Source: Ianthella basta
Lineage: Eukaryota; Porifera; Demospongiae; Verongiida; Ianthellidae
Direction: 5' to 3'
NCBI GenBank assembly: GCA_964019415.1
Contig: OZ025870.1
Location: 2,776,908 to 2,840,907, forward strand
DNA: 64,000 nt
Positions 1 through 13,400 of this stretch are shown here, piece by piece. A program made the translations under genes and the position numbers. Numbering within the stretch: position 1 is the stretch's first letter; each line of letters begins with the position of its first letter. The notes below the pieces were generated by a model that saw only the letters and a program-made list of their open reading frames with translations, had not been told where the DNA came from and ran no database searches.

Positions 1-1299
1 ACACCGAAGCGCCGTGGTATAAGTGATATATACCCCGCCTAGTGCATCTAGGCTCTTATTCATAAGGTGAGCTTCTTCCAGGACGGCAACTCTGAAGAGT
101 GGCTGTCAAGTTTTGTTGAATTCGCAAGTGCTGTGAAGTTTTTGCCTGAAGTTAAGCCACTGGAGCAACACTCTAAGAAGCCCGCGAAGTGATTGAGGCT
201 TCTGCGACGTTCTCAACCTTCGAGGGTTCTTTGCGCTCACTGCTCGCCTTTCTGTTCTCCGTGAAACAGTGTGTTCCCACTGCTGCAGTGAGTTTGAGTG
301 CCCTTGCGTACGAAGTAGTGCACGAGCTTGCTGTTTCTCGTTTGTGCACTGTGCGGGTCGCGTGCATGGTTTATCTAGCTTGGCTATGAAGCGCTTTACG
401 TTGTTGGCTTGCGTGTATTGGTTGCAGCATGGTGGAGGGAGGTATTCTCCTTTTCAATGCTATGCGGACACTCCCAAAGCCACGCAAAGTTGAAGCTGAC
501 TGCAAGTTGCTGCATTTGTGCATTTGTGATTTGGTGTGATTTGACACCTTAGTTGTTCACATATCCTTGTTATCTTTCACACCTTTCATATTTGGGCTGG
601 GATATAATAGGATTTAAGTGCCCCTGTGCATATATATGCTTCTTAGCTCCTGTTATATCCTGGCTGGCTTGTTTATGCAATATATTTTCGCGTGGTTGCC
701 ATGGCAACGGGGTATATATATAGCAGCCACGTACTGAAATTTACTATATGCATTGGCATGCATTGGCCTATATATGTGATACAGACCTGAAAGGAGGTCT
801 GATAACACGATATCAAGCCTCTGATTATGCAACAGGTCTGATATCAAGAAGAAATGTCATGAAACCAGAGCCAAATGTGTGTACTAAACAATGTCAGGCG
901 AAGCAGTCTTACCATTTTGCTGTGGCCGTGACAATCAGTGCTGCTGCGGATCTTGAGTGCCCGCACGAAGGAAAATCAGTTGGACAAGATACCAAAATAC
1001 ATGCGTAAAGGGATGTATTCTAGGAACGGAGCACTGTGTCCGGCTCTGCTGCGCGAAACTATGACATGGAAGACGCACAGACACGGTCCGTTGAGCAACT
1101 TCTTCAGATGACGAAAAACAAAGTCCAGTAGAATATCGTCGAAAGCTCCCAAATGTGATTAAAATTGCCCCTTCTAGTTCTGAGCCGAAGTCAGTGTTCC
1201 GCCAGAAAAGAAGTGTTTTCAAGACCCTCCGTGCAGCACCCCTGTCACGGCCACAACCAAAACTGCTGACTGTGCATTATTTTGAATTCGGTTCCCTGT

Positions 1300-1465
1300 A
1301 ATCTCATTGGTCAGCATGCTGCCAAAAGGCGCGCAGTATTCTGATTGGTCAGCCCAGAAGCTTGTTTAGACGTCACAGAGGCGTCTACTGAATGCAATGG
1401 TGCCGTAGCCCGTTTCCAGAATGAGCAGTGACGTAATGCAGGCGCTTATCAAATGCAAATGGTAT
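1300..1465. promoter_or_regulatory. Cluster of CCAAT, CRE-like and octamer motifs
   Basis: Two inverted CCAAT boxes lie in similar contexts (CTCATTGGTCAG near 1303 and CTGATTGGTCAG near 1341). They are followed by an ACGTCAC half-CRE near 1370, TGACGTAA at 1429-1436 and a perfect octamer ATGCAAAT at 1453-1460. The arrangement resembles a polymerase II promoter or enhancer. No initiator or downstream exon could be assigned, so the target gene is unknown. The motifs could also belong to a transposon ending at the adjacent palindrome. Confidence 0.35.
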
Positions 1466-1541
1466 CGTCTCCGGAGAGGTCTGGCCTCGATATTGCTGTA
1501 GAAGGTTCGTTCCTGTTGCGCACTCACCATACTATATAAGA

Positions 1542-1680
1542 CATACAGTACGGTAGGTCGGTCTATAGCCTCTGTATAGGACCTCGGCGCTCATACTTAC
1601 CTCAGCGCTTCGCGCCTTGGGTAATATGTAAGCACCTTGGTCCTATATATTGGCTATAGACCTCCCTACCGTACTGTATG
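1542..1680. repeat. Long imperfect palindrome (foldback)
   Basis: The sequence starting CATACAGTACGGTAGG at 1542 is complemented by CCTACCGTACTGTATG ending at 1680. Arms of about 65 bp meet at a short TTCG-type centre near 1608. This looks like a small foldback element or a collapsed MITE. No target duplication is clear. Confidence 0.75.
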
Positions 1681-2193
1681 TATTCCATACGTGAAGGAAC
1701 ACCTTCTGTGTTTGTACGCATTCAGTGTAGCGTCAATTAATGTGACGACAAACTGGCTGCTCCTGCATCCCTGTTCCCTCATGTGAAGGCGGATAACAGT
1801 GCCCTGCTGTGCACCCTATCTTGCTTTGAATCCCCTACTTTACTTCATTCATCTTCAAACGCAGCTTGCTGACATTTCAGTCCAGGACAAAGCTTGTCAA
1901 GATTCTATGGGAATCTTCTACAGAGGTCTGGCGTCATTCTTAGTGACAATACTGCTTGACAGCAGCAGGAGAGCTTGCTCTAGCTTGTCCCTAAGAAGAT
2001 GTATATCTCTTCAATGGCATAGTGAAAATGACATCACTTGCAGAACAGGATTTGTGCATGTCAAATTGGATGGGATATAAGCCAGTTTTTTCCCATTTAC
2101 TTATGTGATAGACAGGCCCACGAGCTCTGCCTCGTCTCAGTCTTGGGTGATGACCTGGATATCACACCCATGCCAGAATATAACTATAACTTA

Positions 2194-3120
2194 CGGTATG
2201 TGACAATATAACGTTAACGTTCCGTTTTAAGAAAACGGTACGAAACGGAACGACCTTTTCCGTAGTATGGAAAACCGTACCGTTTAGATGAAACGGTACG
2301 GACGCAGGTTTAGACAAAACGGAACGGACGCAGGTTTAGGCGAAACGGTACGGACGCAGGTTTATATGAACCGGTACGGACGCAGGTTTAGACGAAACAG
2401 ACGAACGGTTAAAAAACGATTCAGCTGGCGAATAAACGGTTGAAGACGGTTCAACAGTGAATAAAATGAGTGAAATAGATCGACGCGACAATTGAGGACC
2501 GTCTTCAGAGTCATGGTGTGGCCATTGCGGAGGAGGAGAGCGTGCGGCTGTATGGCGGTTGTTTCATCGTCTTCCCTCATCTGCCGTTCCACGAGGGCCT
2601 TCACTGCCGGCGTCATCTTTGTCGGTTGGCCACACCCTGGTCGTCTCTCAATGCTCCTTGTCTCCTTGTACTTCTGAAGGAACTTGTGTATCCCCACGCG
2701 GCTAGTTCTTAGACCGTCCTCACTTAACAGGTGGCAAATAGTTGGTGCCTTGTGGCCCATTAGAGTCAAATGGAGAATGCGTTTCTCGTGTAGCTGCTGT
2801 ACATCTCTGTCGTTTGTCAGCACTGTAAGAACAACGAATCCGCCCCAATGCAAGCCTTTTAAACTGCTTTTAATCGTTCCGTTTCGACGCTACCCTTTTC
2901 TCATCCGTTCTACCGAAAAGGATTATAGTACGATAGAAAGACGAAACGGACGATCGTAGGACGGTTCGACCCTTGCGTAGAAACAGAATGAAACAAAACG
3001 GCCGATCCACGGTTCGACCCTTGCGTAGAAACGGAAGGGAACGGAACGGACGATCCGTAGGATGGTTCGACCCTTGCGTAGAAACGGAATGGAATGTTAA
3101 CATTATATTGTCACATACTG
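2194..3120. mobile_element. Tc1/mariner-type element with subterminal repeat arrays
   Basis: The ends match as an inverted repeat: CGGTATGTGACAATATAACG at 2194, and its complement running out to TCACATACTG at 3120. A TA precedes the left end. The same ends bound a second copy at 13719-14116 with TA on both sides, as expected for Tc1/mariner. Inside are tandem arrays on both flanks: units with GGTACGGACGCAGGTTTA at about 2280-2400, and units with GGTTCGACCCTTGCGTAG at about 2960-3090. The core is a minus-strand remnant of a transposase DNA-binding domain. The catalytic domain is missing, so this copy is non-autonomous. Confidence 0.8.
2362..2853 (-). pseudogene. Truncated Tc1-like transposase, helix-turn-helix part only
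   Basis: The 163-codon minus-strand frame contains the paired helix-turn-helix region typical of Tc1/Tc3 transposases. ILHLTLMGHKAPTICHLL is the first helix set, RTSRVGIHKFLQKYKETRSI the second, then the linker RRPGCGQPTKMTP, a GRPxK-type hook. A following segment with VKALVERQMREDDETTA also fits family members. After about residue 120 the similarity stops and the frame runs into element-specific repeats. No DDE catalytic domain is present. The assignment rests on family knowledge of Tc1-like proteins. Confidence 0.7.
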
Positions 3121-3732
3121 CATATACGGTCCACTGTGACAATTTAAGTGGTAAGGAGATGTAGTAAAAAATTTTGCACTCCAAGCAGACGGCCAGGCCT
3201 TTGTCCACACTAGCTGTTCATATTATTATACTGTATGATGAAGCTGTATTGAGTGATTGGATAACCTATGTATGGTGAATGAATTATGCAATTTATTATG
3301 TGCAAAAATATGTTAGGACAATGTCATGTATTGCATTGCACTAAATCTGGACTATATATACATACACACATATTCTACATTTACAGCAAATGCCTGCAGC
3401 TGTACAATGGTGAATATGGTGCCATATGGCACTGGAAAGGAGGATCTAGAGCTGAGAGCCCATATATTAGGGCAAATGGCCTCCAGTTCCCCACCATAAT
3501 TATATTTAGAGCCCCAATATGACCAGCTTCTGAATGGCAATCAGAATTGGACAGCTATTAATCCTAACTTGCAAACCTATTATGTAATCACTGTTCAACA
3601 TTCGGCGCCAGTTTGCATGTTAGCCATGTCAATCAGTCCCCACTCTTATAAATTACCTACAGAATTAATGATTGAAGCTGCAAAGTGTTCAGTGCCCAGT
3701 GTGTCCCCCCTTCAGGCTTGTCCCCTGCATCA
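3121..3732. other. Sequence downstream of TRPML-A, nothing assigned
   Basis: This is AT-rich DNA between the Tc1-type element and the last recognised TRPML-A exon. It probably holds that gene's 3' UTR. No homolog of the terminal glycine- and serine-rich exon of TRPML-C could be found. No repeat or RNA gene was recognised. Confidence 0.4.
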
Positions 3733-4415
3733 TTATTTCTTACCAAAAACCATTTTATCCTTCATGCGTTCAATGCCATTCTGAGCAAACTCGTTGAGGA
3801 AGCCTTTTGAGCGGGAATGATAGCGTTCCTGTGAAGGAATGAGAGGGAAGTGAAGTAAAAGGATGAGGAAGGATGAGAAGATGGACGAATGTTGAGGGGA
3901 GGAAAGGGTTGGAGAGTGAAGGGAGGGTGGAGAAAGCAGGGATGAGAGGGTAAGAGAGCTGAAGTGGAACAGTACTGAGAAGACAGCTAAACCACTGAAG
4001 CAATTGCAATATAGATGAATCACTTAATTGAGAAAATTTATAACATATAAGATCTGTATAATATATAGGCAATACCAGAGTACTCACAGTGAGTTTCTCG
4101 TAGGTATCAGTGATGAGTCCAATGAACACGCTAAGCACCACGACTATGAAGAATGTGATGAAGAGATAGAGGTAGAACTTGCTGAAGACCCAAAGACCAT
4201 GGGATTCTTGCGACATGCCTGTGTAAGTTGCATATATATCATCTCCATTGATCAGGGAGAATAGGCCCTCTGAGGTGATGCTGAGGTCAGCAAACTGGGA
4301 GGAAAGGGGAGGTAAAGCACCTTTTAGCCTAGATTCAGGGTGCTAAAATGAGAGTAACTACAACAAGTGACACATGGTATAGTATGTCTGCCTTCTTTAA
4401 TGCAATTGATTTGAT

Positions 4416-4453
<38 letters not shown>

Positions 4454-7400
4454 TTGCATGGTAAGGTCCCAGTACAAGCCATCCCAGGAACATGAAGGCA
4501 ATGTAGAGGACTCCAGTGCACACAACTAATCGGACAACACTCGGGAAGGCAATTTGTAGAGTTAGCAGGAGGATCTGGGGACAATGGAGAGACATGATTA
4601 AAGTGGATGGAGTGAAGTGTTTAATTTTGTTGTTTACAACATGCTCAGTACTACCATATTGTCAGAAAATTTGGCAGGAATTTATTTTTGGATAGGTTGG
4701 AAAATTTGTTTGTTTAGATTGATGGACAAATTGGCAGGAATTTGGTGGATTCCTGAAATTGTGGCATTAGGGTGGAATTTATTTTGTTGGTAGTGCAAGC
4801 TTAATGCCATAATAATATATACAGCAAAATGGCAAATCCGGGGAAGGGGCGGAGCTAGGTTGCAAATTAATGTATTGAAACAAAATGAGAAATGTTTTTG
4901 AGGAGTACACTGGTTGCTGTTGGATCAATCTGGAGTATGGCCATTTCAATCCTGCTTCCCAACAACAAATTCTTCAACATATGATGGACTTCCAAGCCTC
5001 GAACCATGTGGTAGAGCTGCTGATACTCACCTGCAGCCTGTGAATTCATGCACAATCATACCACTCTGAGGCAGAAACAAAGAATAGACTGCCGAAATCT
5101 TCTTGCATGAGTAACTGAAAGCGACATCAATGTTAGTCTTCTCAGCCATCACAATCATACACTTTGCTGTTTGGATTGCCTTCCTTGTGCTGACAAGCTC
5201 ATATACAGTTCTTCTCCCACCTCTGCTGTTTGAAACCCTTTGGAAATGTGCTATCCTTGTGTGCAGCTGTAGATTGTGAACTCCATAACCTCCATAAGGA
5301 CTGGTGCATCAAGCTGTAAGCCAGGAAACTATGATTATGCAATATACAATGAGATGAATTTTGGCTGAAGTAAAATTGGCAGATTGCTCTGAAAACTGAT
5401 AATCCGCCAGAATATATTCTCCGTCAGAATTCCCAACCATTTGGTGTGTACCTTCTGTGTCGTTGACCCCATTCATCTCATATATCATCAACTTCTCCAA
5501 GCGCAATCACCATCACATCTCACACTTCTGCTCTCTTTCTGTTATCATGCATTAATATTCCTCCTCATGCAACCTCATCTTCTCACCCACCCCCTCTTCT
5601 CCCACCGTTCTCGCCCTACATTCCACTCTAAATATTCTTACATTGAACTTGTCAAAGTAGCTGAAGAAATGTAGTAGCCCACACCACTGGAAAAACAGCC
5701 CCAGTCCCAGAATGAGGGCTGTACAGTTTTCCAATTCAACAGATAGTGCAACCTGTAATGGCATGAAGGAAATAGAACAGGAAGAGCAAAGATGAAGTTC
5801 CTGCACATAATTATAAATGATCCAGTACCACATTATTCTAATCTGAACCTTCTGCAAGTTCTTTGCATGAAAACTACTGCACTGAATTTATATTGTTTTG
5901 AAAATGCAGTGGTGTCTCCTTACTTTGTTTGCAAGAATAATTTTGAGTACACTCCCGGCAATGACCAGGCAGTTGCCAATTAGCACTACATAGTTCCAGA
6001 AATGTTGCAATGACATGACATGTCCACAGGTCAGCCATCTCTCGTATTTTCTCTTAAAGAACCAGTAGGTACGCTGGAGTAAGAAGTAGTTGCCATGGAC
6101 AGCATATAAATGGCAATGAACAGATGTAGAAATGGAATCAAGGTAGCTGTTACGGTAGGGTGGAGAAAGTTTGAGGGTGTACATGTAGTACGGAGAAGTA
6201 AAGGAATAGATAGGGGTAATAAATGCAATATGCATAGGGAAATTGACAATATATGACTAAAAAGATGTGGAAGAGACAAGTTTGAGGTGGTGACAGCTGA
6301 CAGTGTGTGGCTGGATGGTCCCTGCCTTACACAGGTCAGTATCAAGCTGTCAATGATTGAGCACAAACACAAGAAGCCATACAGAACCATTGTGACGATA
6401 ACAGCTATGTCCAGGCCCAACTGCATAAACAATTCATCATCTGGGTGAAATGGAAGAGGAGGTATGAGGGAGAGGTAAACAGTATGAAATGATTATGCAC
6501 TAATATTAAGCAAATTGTACTAATAGCTATTATATTTGTACTGACTGATAATTACTTGCAATAACCATACACACACAACCATGGAATTGCTCAGTTTACA
6601 GAAATGTTGATTCTTCTGGCTGGTATCGCAATCTCTAATGGTTGGTTCAGCAGTTACCTCCACTGGAATGGAGCTACTCAATGCAACATTGTTGAACAGG
6701 ATCTGGAATGCAGAGAATAAAGAAAGGACTGGAATGGAACCAGGTAGCTAAGAAAGTGATAGGATTATATTAAAATACGTATTTTATAATTATAATGATT
6801 GTCTTGAAAATACTCATTAACAAACTTCTTACGAACCCATAAATCTGGGTTTGACAAACCGGATACAAACCCGAATTGAGTGCCAATTGCACTTGCACAG
6901 AGACTTGAAGAAATAGCCAGAAGTGCAGAGTTTGTATTGTAAGATAGCATTCAACATATTGGTTTTAATGTCGTTTTGGCTATGATTGAGGAGATAGTAC
7001 AGTATAACAAGCCAGATGACAATGGATAGGTGCTAGACGGAGGTGTTGCAGGAGATACAAATGAATACAGTATTGTGCACCAAACTTGCCATGGCTCATC
7101 ATCTGCTTCAGGTTACATGACCAAACTGAATGCAGTGGTTCGGCACAAGAGCACAGCATAGAGTCCTTGGTCCAAATGTCCAGCACTGCTCCATCTCACA
7201 ATCTCTCCACATGTTATCATGTTCTGCCATTTTTAGCCCAAATTATTACAAGTGGGTCGAATGAACCTAGGCCAAGTGGGTTCAACCTATGGTACTTGTC
7301 AATCTGGATTAAATCAAATGTGTGAATGCCTGATTTGACGATTGCTGGAATGATCAAATTGCAAATGACAGCCCACCGAAGGGCGGGTATCCAGTTTAAT

Positions 7401-10400
7401 AGTTAACTTGAAAAAACTAGTACAGCTAACCTGACATTTTACATTGTAAAGTGAAGTTTGAAATGTTCCGTCATTCTATACACTTGTATAGATGTATGTA
7501 GAATCTATAATTATAGTGCAAGTGCAAAATCTATACATGATTGCAAGCATATGCATTCTTCCTTCTCCAAGTATGTGTCCAGAACTAAAGAAGGAAGCTC
7601 GGTGCAGTGGATCCTGTCTGAGATGGACATAGTGTTAGACAGATACCTCTGTAAAACTGCCAGCACCTTTGGCCCCAACTAATTATTCTGAAGCATTGCA
7701 GTCTATGGAGCAGCCACCTCTCTATAATGGTAAGTTAGAACAGGCCCACAGGTGGTGACAGGTTTCACTGTATACCCACATAGCATACTCACATCGATAT
7801 GAAAGGTGACACATGAGGTGTACAGGGTGTCAAGCTCTTGGTCAACAAAGAAGCTCGTCAGTTGAAAACGAACAGTCAAACGTCTGATGCTGAAGTGAGG
7901 GAAGGAGGGAGAGGCGAGAGAGAGGGGGAATGTGAGAATGAGAGGGAAGGGAAAGATAAACAGAAGATTTCAGACATAATTGCAGAGTTGACTTTACAAT
8001 GACAATAGTGCTAATAATAGTACTGCGCCAAACAATTGTCAATTATTTTCTAACAAAGCACTTACATTTGCCAGTAGGGCAAATGATGCGAGCTGTGTAC
8101 TCATGTAAATTATTTTCTCCCTCGCACTCTTCCCATATACACATACCTTCCAATTGAAGAGACATTGACATAAGGTTCAAGTTGAGCTTGAATGGTGCAG
8201 TTGCTTGAAGGGAAGCAGGTCTCATTCTTGCCGTTATACAAGGTTATGTTAACTGGAGGATGGAGAGTGGGAGGAATGTGAGTAGAAATGCCCTTCTGCA
8301 TCACACAAGATTGAATCTCTCTACCCCTTTCCATTCTCTTCTGCCTCATCAGCTCTCTATTCTCTCTTTTCCATCCGTTTCCAAAACTCACAGGTATCAG
8401 TGCCACGTGAGAGTCGGATGTCATGTGTAGAAGCATCAAACCTCCAATCGATATACTGCTCCACAAACACAAGGAGCAGTGGAGGGCCACTTGGGCGGGT
8501 GGCATCGGGGTTCTCAAAATAATCATACGGGGCCACTCCAATGCTCTGAATGTTGTAATACTGAGTAGATAGGTATAAGAACAGGATGATAGAGAGGTGT
8601 GGTGTATGTATGTATTAAACAGGGTCATGTACGTGTACACATATTTCTGTGACATCTTTGTGGCCAGGATCTGGCATATAAACTTGCAATATTATGGTTC
8701 AGGTAAACCCCTTTTGCATGGACAGCATCAATCCAAATCTAATCAGCTGGCAATCTGGATTAGAGCGAGATTGCATTCCTATGATCAATTTTGCTGCAAC
8801 GGTAATATATAATGTTATACATCAATTTCTGGCAAAATACAGTCTGAGGAGCCACTGAATAGTATATAGCTAGTGTGCTGCTGTTACAGTTGGGCTCAGG
8901 GGGAGTATGGAGGAGCCATGCTAGAAGATGGTGATGATCGGTGGTGCTGGAAATGGCTGGGAATACAGTTGCTAAATATTAATTGATGAAAGCGTCAGTG
9001 TTGTGCCAGGTCTGGCAATGTCTGTCAAAACCACCTCCAAAAGTGGTTGACCTACATTAAAATTGGGATTATATGATTTCTGCAGAAACATGCAAATAAT
9101 CAAGATTTGATCTGGTTTGACCGATTTCTAATCCAGATTGGTTCATGTGAAAGTGGATTAGTGTAGCTATTCAAACATGACTGATGTTGACTGTCTATGT
9201 ACACGACTCTATTTCCCTAAGCACTTTACTTAACACATTCTGTTTTTCATTTCGCGTAAACTTGTCTACACTTGTTTCCAAACCATCATATGAATGAACT
9301 GAAAAAGAAACTTAGTCCATTTTTGTTGATGCTAATGTTTGTCAATGCCACATTTTTTGCTAATAGGAATTGTTGCAAATTATTCTGTTTATACTACAAC
9401 ATTGAGATTCTTGGCAAATTATTTAACCCTGTTTCAATCTAGCTGTCCTTCCTGATCACTGGACTTAACTCCACACTCCACTCCCTCCCTCTCTAGTTAC
9501 ATCCCTCTCCTCACGGTGTCAGCAATCCTCTGGATTTGATGGTAGAGATTGTCCATGGAGTGCACCGTCATGTCGTCCCCGCAGCCAAAGTCCAGAAAGA
9601 GAGTATTGATGGTTTCTTTGTTGCTCTGGATGAATTTGGTCAGTGCAGATCTGCTAGCTCCAAACTTGTAACTCTAGATAGAAATTTGAGATAGAATAGA
9701 TACCATTAACATGGAGACTTGCTATGCGTAATTCAAAATCCTATTGACATGATGGGCAGAGTTCACATGTAATTTCTTTGATGTGATTAGGTGATTATCT
9801 GGCTGACACCTATTGAAGTTTTCATGCAGCCGCAAATTTATTCTTTAAGATGTGAAGGCAGCGATGTAAGAATACTCAAAGACAGCAGAATCGGTAGCAG
9901 CGACAAAAGAGAGAGGGTTAAAGGCAGCAGCAAGGGTAGCACCAATGGTGAAGATGGTAGCAATGATGAAAATGCGACATTGCATATGGCACGTAGCAGG
10001 ATGGTAGCTTCAGCGGTGAAACCAGAAACTTATATATACAAAAATGGGGGCACTCAAAGAAACGGCACAGTACGAAGACAAAGTGGCAGCTCAGGCTACT
10101 GTGGAACCAATGAAGCTCGAGGAAAACAATGGATTTTGGCTCATCGAATATACACAGCCTTGGGCTTCGCCCTTGGCGTGTATATTCAATAACCCTCTTT
10201 CTCATTATTTAAAACCTATACTTACCACAGCCTTTTATATTTACTTCAATAAATGCTTTTTTCATTTCTCATTGGATGTCTGCCCTATGAAGTATTTAAT
10301 AGGGAGTGGCAGAGGAGTCTAATATGAAGGCTTACACATTTGTACAGGAGAGCTTTGCTTTTATATGTCTGGCATGACTATTCGTTACCAGTGATATAGT

Positions 10401-13400
10401 CATCATCAACAGGAGGGGAGATGGTTTGATTTGGATATAGACAGCTATTGTATGGATCTATAATAGTTAAAAGTCGAACAATCAGTGTCAGCTAGGATTT
10501 TGAGTATCCAGCACATCTCTTGGCCACATCCTACTCTCAGTTGCATTCTGGTTAATAATAAGATTATGAATATTGAGAGTAGAGGATGCAGGATCACAAA
10601 CTGTTACACTTATAATAATCGTCAACCCCTATAGATGCAATCTTTTTGTACTACTGAATGCAAGCACATACACACACTGTATAGACACCCATGCTTGCAG
10701 ACACCGTCCCACTCACACACCCTCACACACAGATACACAGCCATACGCTAACATGTGCACACACACATGCACACACACCTGAGCTGTGACCAAACAGATT
10801 GCAAAAATCTGAAAGAGCAGTTTCATGGGGTAGCGTGCTGGGCATATTCCATAGCTGTCATACCACTTCTGAAGAGGATTCTTCAAATGGAACTGCAGGC
10901 CACGGCGAATTTCATCCTCTTCCTTAGCTCTGCAACATTAATTAACACAAAACACTAAATAATATGGAAATAATTGTCATTTTGTTTTAAGTCCAATTTA
11001 TCTGACTTGATCACAACATACTACTGTGCATATATATTATATTATATTATATTTCTTGGCAGTGAAATTACAAAGGTATACGTACAAGATTAATTACTTT
11101 TTTTACATACATACATACAGTCCATCAACTACAGGTAAGCACTAACTCTAACGGTAACAGTCCTAAAGAAATCAAAAAACTCTAACCCTAACAGTGACAG
11201 TCCCAAAGACGTCAAAATGAAGAACTACATCCTAAAATTGAAGCACAATTGAAGTTCTGGATACACACACTAAATCTTTGACACAGTTTAAGATACTCTA
11301 GGGGGTCCTTGGAAATTGATTGCAGACGTGGCACTGTATTGCACTGTATTGCACTGTATGTATGTATGAAAAAAAATACTTATAATTATCTATATGTATC
11401 AGCCATAGGCAATATACCGTTTTCTGAATATCACAACGAATGCAATCCTTATATAAAACAATTGTGCTATAGAGTGGGATAGGACAAGCAAGTAATGCAA
11501 AAAGGCTATGATGACATCATATAAACTTTGTGCACATTCTGCCCACAGTGCACATGTATGGGATTTATTGTCACGTGCACCCTGCCAGCCACAAACGTCT
11601 ACGGGTTTTAGAATCACTCACAAAGCAATTGGAATGCTTCTCTGAAATTTAGAATCATGGTTTAGCCACACATCACCATGGCAACAAGATCTATGTAATA
11701 GTTAAATGGCAACCAAGAGGTGTCTGCACAAGGCTCAAGGGCGCAAAGTGCCCAAGTACCAAGTGGTCTAAAATGCAGAGACACCAAGTGGTTGCTATTT
11801 AAAAGTGTTATAGATCCAAATCCGTTCACCTACCCAATCATATTTCATGCTCCTGTAGCTTCTTGACAAATCACGCGTGAAAGATGTCATATTACAATAT
11901 TTAATGCCCCCGTGGAGTACCCGCGGGGATGCTTTTATGGGATTTCAAAGCACTCGCGCTCTGCACACAACGTACTATTATAGGATTTAGAATTGCAAGC
12001 GAAGCAATTGGAATGCTTCTCAGAGATTTAGAATCATTGTTTAGATGCACATTACCTTGGCAACTGGATCTATGTGATATTACCTGCTTTCTGGATACAG
12101 GCATGTCAAGCCTCAGCCAGATCATAAATGCAATGGGATCATTAAAATATACCAAACAGGTCCAATGTAGGTGCATATAACCAGGCCTGTTACCATGAAA
12201 CATGCTATTTGCACTTGACCTAGCTTTCTTCCAATGCTGCCATTTATGTATTATATTCTAAACCCATGATTGACTTAGTGAATAACTTCCTGTGATGATG
12301 TTGCATTTTGTATTTAACTTGGAAGGAGCAGTCTGTGGCCCTTAATGTAATTAATACTGGACCCATTGCCATTCATTTGTTGTAATAAGACTACACTATA
12401 AGCAGTGAATGACAAATGACCACCTGGCCTGTGCTATTCTACATGCCTCTATTATAAATTCATAGCTGTTTTTCTGATGAGATAATTTTACTGTAACTAG
12501 TCATATTCAGGCAACTCAATATTATGCTACATAGTTATTGGCAGGGTAGCAGAATAATTAGCATGGCAATGGCACTGCGGGAGTTGAGCATGCATGAAGT
12601 AAAATGCACGTGCAAGATGATGTGCAGTTCCAGGGTGGATCTGGCAAAAAGTAATTGCAATTTGACAGTATACAGACTAGAAGAATGACTTAGATACTAG
12701 ATGTTGTGGCTAATTAAAGCATTTGTGGGCAAACAGAACAAAAGAGAACCATGAACCTGCAAACACTCATAGTTATCTTGTAGAGCATGGTGAAAAAGTC
12801 AACCACCATGGAGAGATTGCAGAGTCCAAAAAACATATAACTTTAAGCAGATCTGTTATCAATGCAGTTCTTCGAAAGTCAAAAGCTGAATGTTGACATA
12901 TAATTATATGTAGTAAACAAGGTGAAGGGCACCGGCTATGTTTAAAATGTACTAACTGCCTGGGATCTAGCATCAGCCATGGAAATGAATATTCTATGAT
13001 CATGAATTATGTTATTTTTGGCTGATTGATTTATTGCATTTGGTGTATTTACTTTGGTGTTTGTGCAAGCCTTATGCCATAATGATATTCCTAGCAAAAT
13101 GGCTAATCTGGAACTAGTAAGAGTTAGATTGCAAAGATGATTAACTGTTTCTGTGGAGTACACACACTGTTGTTTAATGATATCTGGACTATAAAGACTC
13201 CAATCCTTCAAACCCTATGAAGTCTTCAGCGTACAGAGGAGAATCCAAGCCTCCTTTTGGTAGTTCTACTAATGCTAGCGCTTGCTGCCTCTGACTTTGT
13301 GGCACAATAGCACCGCTCCAGCTCAGAAACAGAGAACAGGCTGCTGAAATCTCCCACATGCAAGTTAGCAACAATGATATAAACGTCAGTCTTTGCAGTG

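Larger units (their letters stand above)
1..2193. other. No gene recognised; regulatory-looking block and a palindrome
   Basis: Only short unremarkable open frames are present, none resembling a family I know. Two things stand out, a cluster of promoter-type motifs near 1300-1465 and a long palindrome at 1542-1680, both listed separately. The region lies about 1.5 kb beyond the 3' end of TRPML-A, so any promoter here would serve a gene other than TRPML-A. Confidence 0.5.

Noticed and set aside
3003..3080. GGTTCGACCC as a tRNA T-arm
   Set aside because: It recurs as part of a transposon tandem repeat and no cloverleaf surrounds it.
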